A stretch of 42,008 bases of DNA from Candidatus Nomurabacteria bacterium UBA5155 (lineage in GTDB: Bacteria > Patescibacteriota > Minisyncoccia > Phycocordibacterales > UBA9973), in NCBI GenBank assembly GCA_002413705.1, contig DHXN01000004.1, forward strand, positions 1 to 42,008, in the 5' to 3' direction. The notes under the pieces were generated by a model. The model made no database searches. It was not told where the DNA came from and saw only the letters and a program-made list of their open reading frames with translations. Below are positions 40,199 through 42,008 of the stretch, piece after piece; the stretch's first letter is position 1, and each line of letters begins with the position of its first letter. The translations under genes and the position numbers were made by a program.

Positions 40199-40558
40199 AT
40201 GAATGACGAACAACCAACAATCGAAGAATTCATTAGCATTGATGATTTCAAAAAGATCAAAGCGCAAATCGGTAAGGTGCTGGTAGCTGAAGCAGTGCCT
40301 GATTCTGATAAATTGATTCGCTTTGAAATGGACTTTGGAGAAGCGCACCCTCGACAAATTCTGTCCGCTATTCGCGAATGGTATCCAGAACCGGAAAAAT
40401 TGATTGGCAAGCAAATGTTATTTGTGATCAATCTTGCGCCACGAAAAATTAGAGGCCTCGAATCAAACGGCATGCTCATGGCGGTGGATGGTCTCGATGG
40501 CGCGCCGGTATTTTTGATACCGGACGGTGATGTAACACCGGGAACAACCGTACGATAG
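40199..40558 (+). CDS. Stand-alone tRNA-binding (EMAP/MetG C-terminal) OB-fold protein
   Basis: 119 residues. An acidic start leads to ISIDDFKKIKAQIGKVLVAEAVPDSDKLIRFEMDFG, the classic tRNA-binding OB domain found at the C-terminus of MetRS and in CsaA, Trbp111 and EMAP-II. Later motifs are KQMLFVINLAPRKIRGLESNGMLMA. It should bind tRNA, either as a detached beta subunit for methionyl-tRNA synthetase or as a general tRNA chaperone. MetRS itself is not in the window. It follows ruvX by 9 nt. Confidence 0.9.
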   Translation: MNDEQPTIEEFISIDDFKKIKAQIGKVLVAEAVPDSDKLIRFEMDFGEAHPRQILSAIREWYPEPEKLIGKQMLFVINLAPRKIRGLESNGMLMAVDGLDGAPVFLIPDGDVTPGTTVR

Positions 40559-40580
40559 TGTCATATAAAAATAAGTGTCG

Positions 40581-40586
40581 TATACT
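40581..40586 (+). promoter_or_regulatory. -10 element TATACT, 6 nt before pilM GTG
   Basis: TATACT ends 6 nt before GTG 40593. It lies inside the frame that would begin at GTG 40575, which argues for the downstream start. Confidence 0.55.
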
Positions 40587-40592
40587 TGTGCT

Positions 40593-41810
40593 GTGACCAC
40601 ACGTTTTTTACCACTGACCCATCACACTGCAACAGGAGTACAACTCTCTGATAGCACGTTGCGCTTCATTACACTGAAACAACATGGCGACAGTGTCATC
40701 CCTGAAAAATTTGCAGAAGTGTTGGTGCCGGCCGACTGTCTTGATAATGGAAAAATAGTTAATAAAAATAAGTTCATTTCTTTTTTAAGAAATATTCGCA
40801 AAGCGTACAAGCTTGAAGATATTGCTTTGGTGCTGGCTTCACCGCAAGTGCAAACATTCAGTGTATCAGCTAAAGCCGCGGGTGCGCTGTATGTAAAAGA
40901 AGCGGTAGAAAAAACATTCGCGCTACCGGCCAAGGATATTGCCTATGACTACAACACTGTGACTGGTAATGAATCCAACACCGTCTTTCATGTCACAGCG
41001 ATGCCAAAAAGTGTCTCACTTGATATGGTCAATGCATTTAAAAGTGCGGGCATGACCGTCACGACCATTGAATCAGTCGGTCATGCCCTCGCTCGTGATC
41101 TGATTGCTGTGCACTCACACGAAAGTGTGCTGATTGTAAATATTGACACCGCAGTGACATCGTTAACATTTATTGTTAAGGGGAAAGTTTCTCATACGGT
41201 TTTGTTTGATTTTGGAGATGATATGATCACAAAATCACTAATGGAAAAACTACAAGTGAGTGAAGCAGAGGTGCAACGTTTGAAAAAAGAAGATGGATTG
41301 ATCGCGCAACATTCTCGCATCGTGTTCGACATATTGGTAGATGATTGTGTTGCACTGGTACGACATATCAATGACACGTATATTGCCTGGCACAATGAAC
41401 ACTCAGCTTTGCCGACAATCGACGGTATCTATCTGACAGGAGCGGGAAGTACTCTGCGAGGTCTCGGTGAATATCTTAGTGTCGGTTTGCACATGCCAGT
41501 GAAAGAAGGAAATGTCTGGACAAATTGTTTATCATTTGACGAACATGTTCCAGTATTGCCACAACCACTGGCGATCCGATATGGTGCGGCGATCGGTGTG
41601 AATCTGCTCGGAGGTGATACAGTAAATATGCTGCCTCATAGTCATAAAAAATCATTACGACGTCAGCATGCTGCCAGAGTTTCAGGTAAACTGTTTTTCA
41701 GTTTTGTGCTGGGTGTGGCAGTAGGATTTGCTGTGGCGAAAATTATTGCTATACCTGGAGTTCATACTCAAATACTCGACACTCTTCACAAAATACGAGC
41801 TCAATGGTAA
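40593..41810 (+). CDS. pilM: PilM-like actin-fold protein with PilN-like tail
   Basis: 405 residues. The actin-like fold shows TGVQLSDSTLRFITL at the N-terminus, VLIVNIDTAVTSLTFIVKG as the phosphate loop strand and GIYLTGAGSTLRGLGEYL as the adenosine motif, all typical of PilM/FtsA-like proteins. It anchors type IV pilus assembly at the inner face. After the conserved RYGAAIGVNL end, the protein continues with VNMLPHSHKKSLRRQ and a membrane helix (FFSFVLGVAVGFAVAKIIA). This resembles the start of PilN (INLLP-type motif plus helix), suggesting a PilM-PilN N-terminus fusion. No pilN or pilO gene follows; tRNAs do. Confidence 0.85.
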   Translation: MTTRFLPLTHHTATGVQLSDSTLRFITLKQHGDSVIPEKFAEVLVPADCLDNGKIVNKNKFISFLRNIRKAYKLEDIALVLASPQVQTFSVSAKAAGALYVKEAVEKTFALPAKDIAYDYNTVTGNESNTVFHVTAMPKSVSLDMVNAFKSAGMTVTTIESVGHALARDLIAVHSHESVLIVNIDTAVTSLTFIVKGKVSHTVLFDFGDDMITKSLMEKLQVSEAEVQRLKKEDGLIAQHSRIVFDILVDDCVALVRHINDTYIAWHNEHSALPTIDGIYLTGAGSTLRGLGEYLSVGLHMPVKEGNVWTNCLSFDEHVPVLPQPLAIRYGAAIGVNLLGGDTVNMLPHSHKKSLRRQHAARVSGKLFFSFVLGVAVGFAVAKIIAIPGVHTQILDTLHKIRAQW

Positions 41811-41826
41811 AGTACCAAAGCTCCTA

Positions 41827-41898
41827 GCCCTTGTAGTTCAATGGATAGAACAGGAGACTTCTAAGCTCTTGATGTAGGTCCGATTCCTGCCAGGGGCA
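41827..41898 (+). tRNA. tRNA-Arg (anticodon TCT), structurally degenerate
   Basis: 72 nt: acceptor GCCCTTG/CAGGGGC, D arm GTTC...GAAC, anticodon loop CTTCTAA, T arm GTAGG-TCCGATT-CCTGC, discriminator A, no CCA. Two weak points: base 55 of the T loop is C instead of the near-universal T, and pair 31-39 is A-G. It may still work, or be decaying. Confidence 0.8.
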
Positions 41899-41931
41899 CA
41901 ACAAGAAGTAAGATACGTGCGCATTCTAGAT

Positions 41932-42004
41932 GCGCGATTAGCTCAGTTGGTAGAGCGGCGCTTTTACACAGCGAAGGTCGGGGGTTCAAGTCCCTCATCG
42001 CGCA
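41932..42004 (+). tRNA. tRNA-Val (anticodon TAC)
   Basis: 73 nt: acceptor GCGCGAT/ATCGCGC, D arm GCTC...GAGC, anticodon loop TTTACAC, T arm GGGGG-TTCAAGT-CCCTC, discriminator A. No encoded CCA. The 27-43 pair is G-A, as in tRNA-Lys of this window. Confidence 0.94.
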
Positions 42005-42008
42005 CAAA

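Noticed and set aside
1..42008. CRISPR array, insertion sequence or prophage
   Set aside because: No regularly spaced repeats, transposase, integrase or phage structural genes were seen on either strand.

Overview
The window looks like chromosomal DNA of a Candidate Phyla Radiation (Patescibacteria) bacterium, probably of the Parcubacteria group. This is inferred from gene content and style: very short or overlapping gene junctions, none of the five tRNAs carrying an encoded CCA, a chromosomal VirB4/PrgI secretion cluster, PilB and PilM type IV pilus proteins, secreted Ig/Fn3-like proteins with a C-terminal membrane anchor, and a PolA without a recognisable proofreading domain. No CRISPR array, insertion sequence, phage or rRNA gene was seen.

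Layout. 3-10568 (+): a type IV secretion-like cluster, made of a VirB6-like polytopic protein cut by the window edge, a small hypothetical protein, PrgI, a separate VirB4 N-terminal-like protein, the VirB4 ATPase, a secreted protein, a VirB2-like protein fused to a VanY-type D,D-carboxypeptidase, and a membrane-anchored beta-propeller. 10571-15065: the replication-origin neighbourhood (yidC, yidD, rnpA, rpmH on the minus strand; dnaA, a candidate oriC, dnaN and a DciA-like gene on the plus strand). 15059-21318: a class A penicillin-binding protein, tyrS, a one-helix mini-protein, a sugar-epimerase-like protein, a methyltransferase and a SET-domain protein. 21323-24978 (mostly -): a small acidic protein, ruvC, ruvB, a structured non-coding RNA on the opposite strand, and pilB. 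25070-28946: an AT-rich pair of unrecognised envelope proteins, then a large surface protein. 29148-33007 (+): tsaE, polA, an ICMT-like methyltransferase and a short HolA-like protein. 33018-35154: a fur, thioredoxin-like and dsbB operon divergent from a ZIP metal transporter, with a perfect 7-1-7 palindrome between them. 35238-42004: a small membrane protein, five tRNAs, spoU, mutM, ruvA, rpsT, a small redox protein, mscL, the frameshifted remnant of a sedolisin-like protease, ruvX, a free tRNA-binding domain and pilM.

The most general signal is regulatory. At about eighteen genes a sigma70-type -10 hexamer ends only 5-8 nt, most often exactly 6 nt, before the start codon, which predicts leaderless mRNAs. 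It also settles several start codons (dnaA 12156, tyrS 17618, the epimerase 19047, fur 34370, pilM 40593). A second promoter class, TTGACA-16 nt-TATRNT with a real leader, drives the non-coding RNA, the lipoprotein-like gene and a small membrane protein.

Other items worth a second look are the pilin/peptidase fusion, the ncRNA opposite the ruvB promoter, the decayed protease, a 22-bp inverted repeat that captures a tRNA-Arg acceptor strand, and a tRNA-Ser that ends 5 nt before the ruvX start codon.
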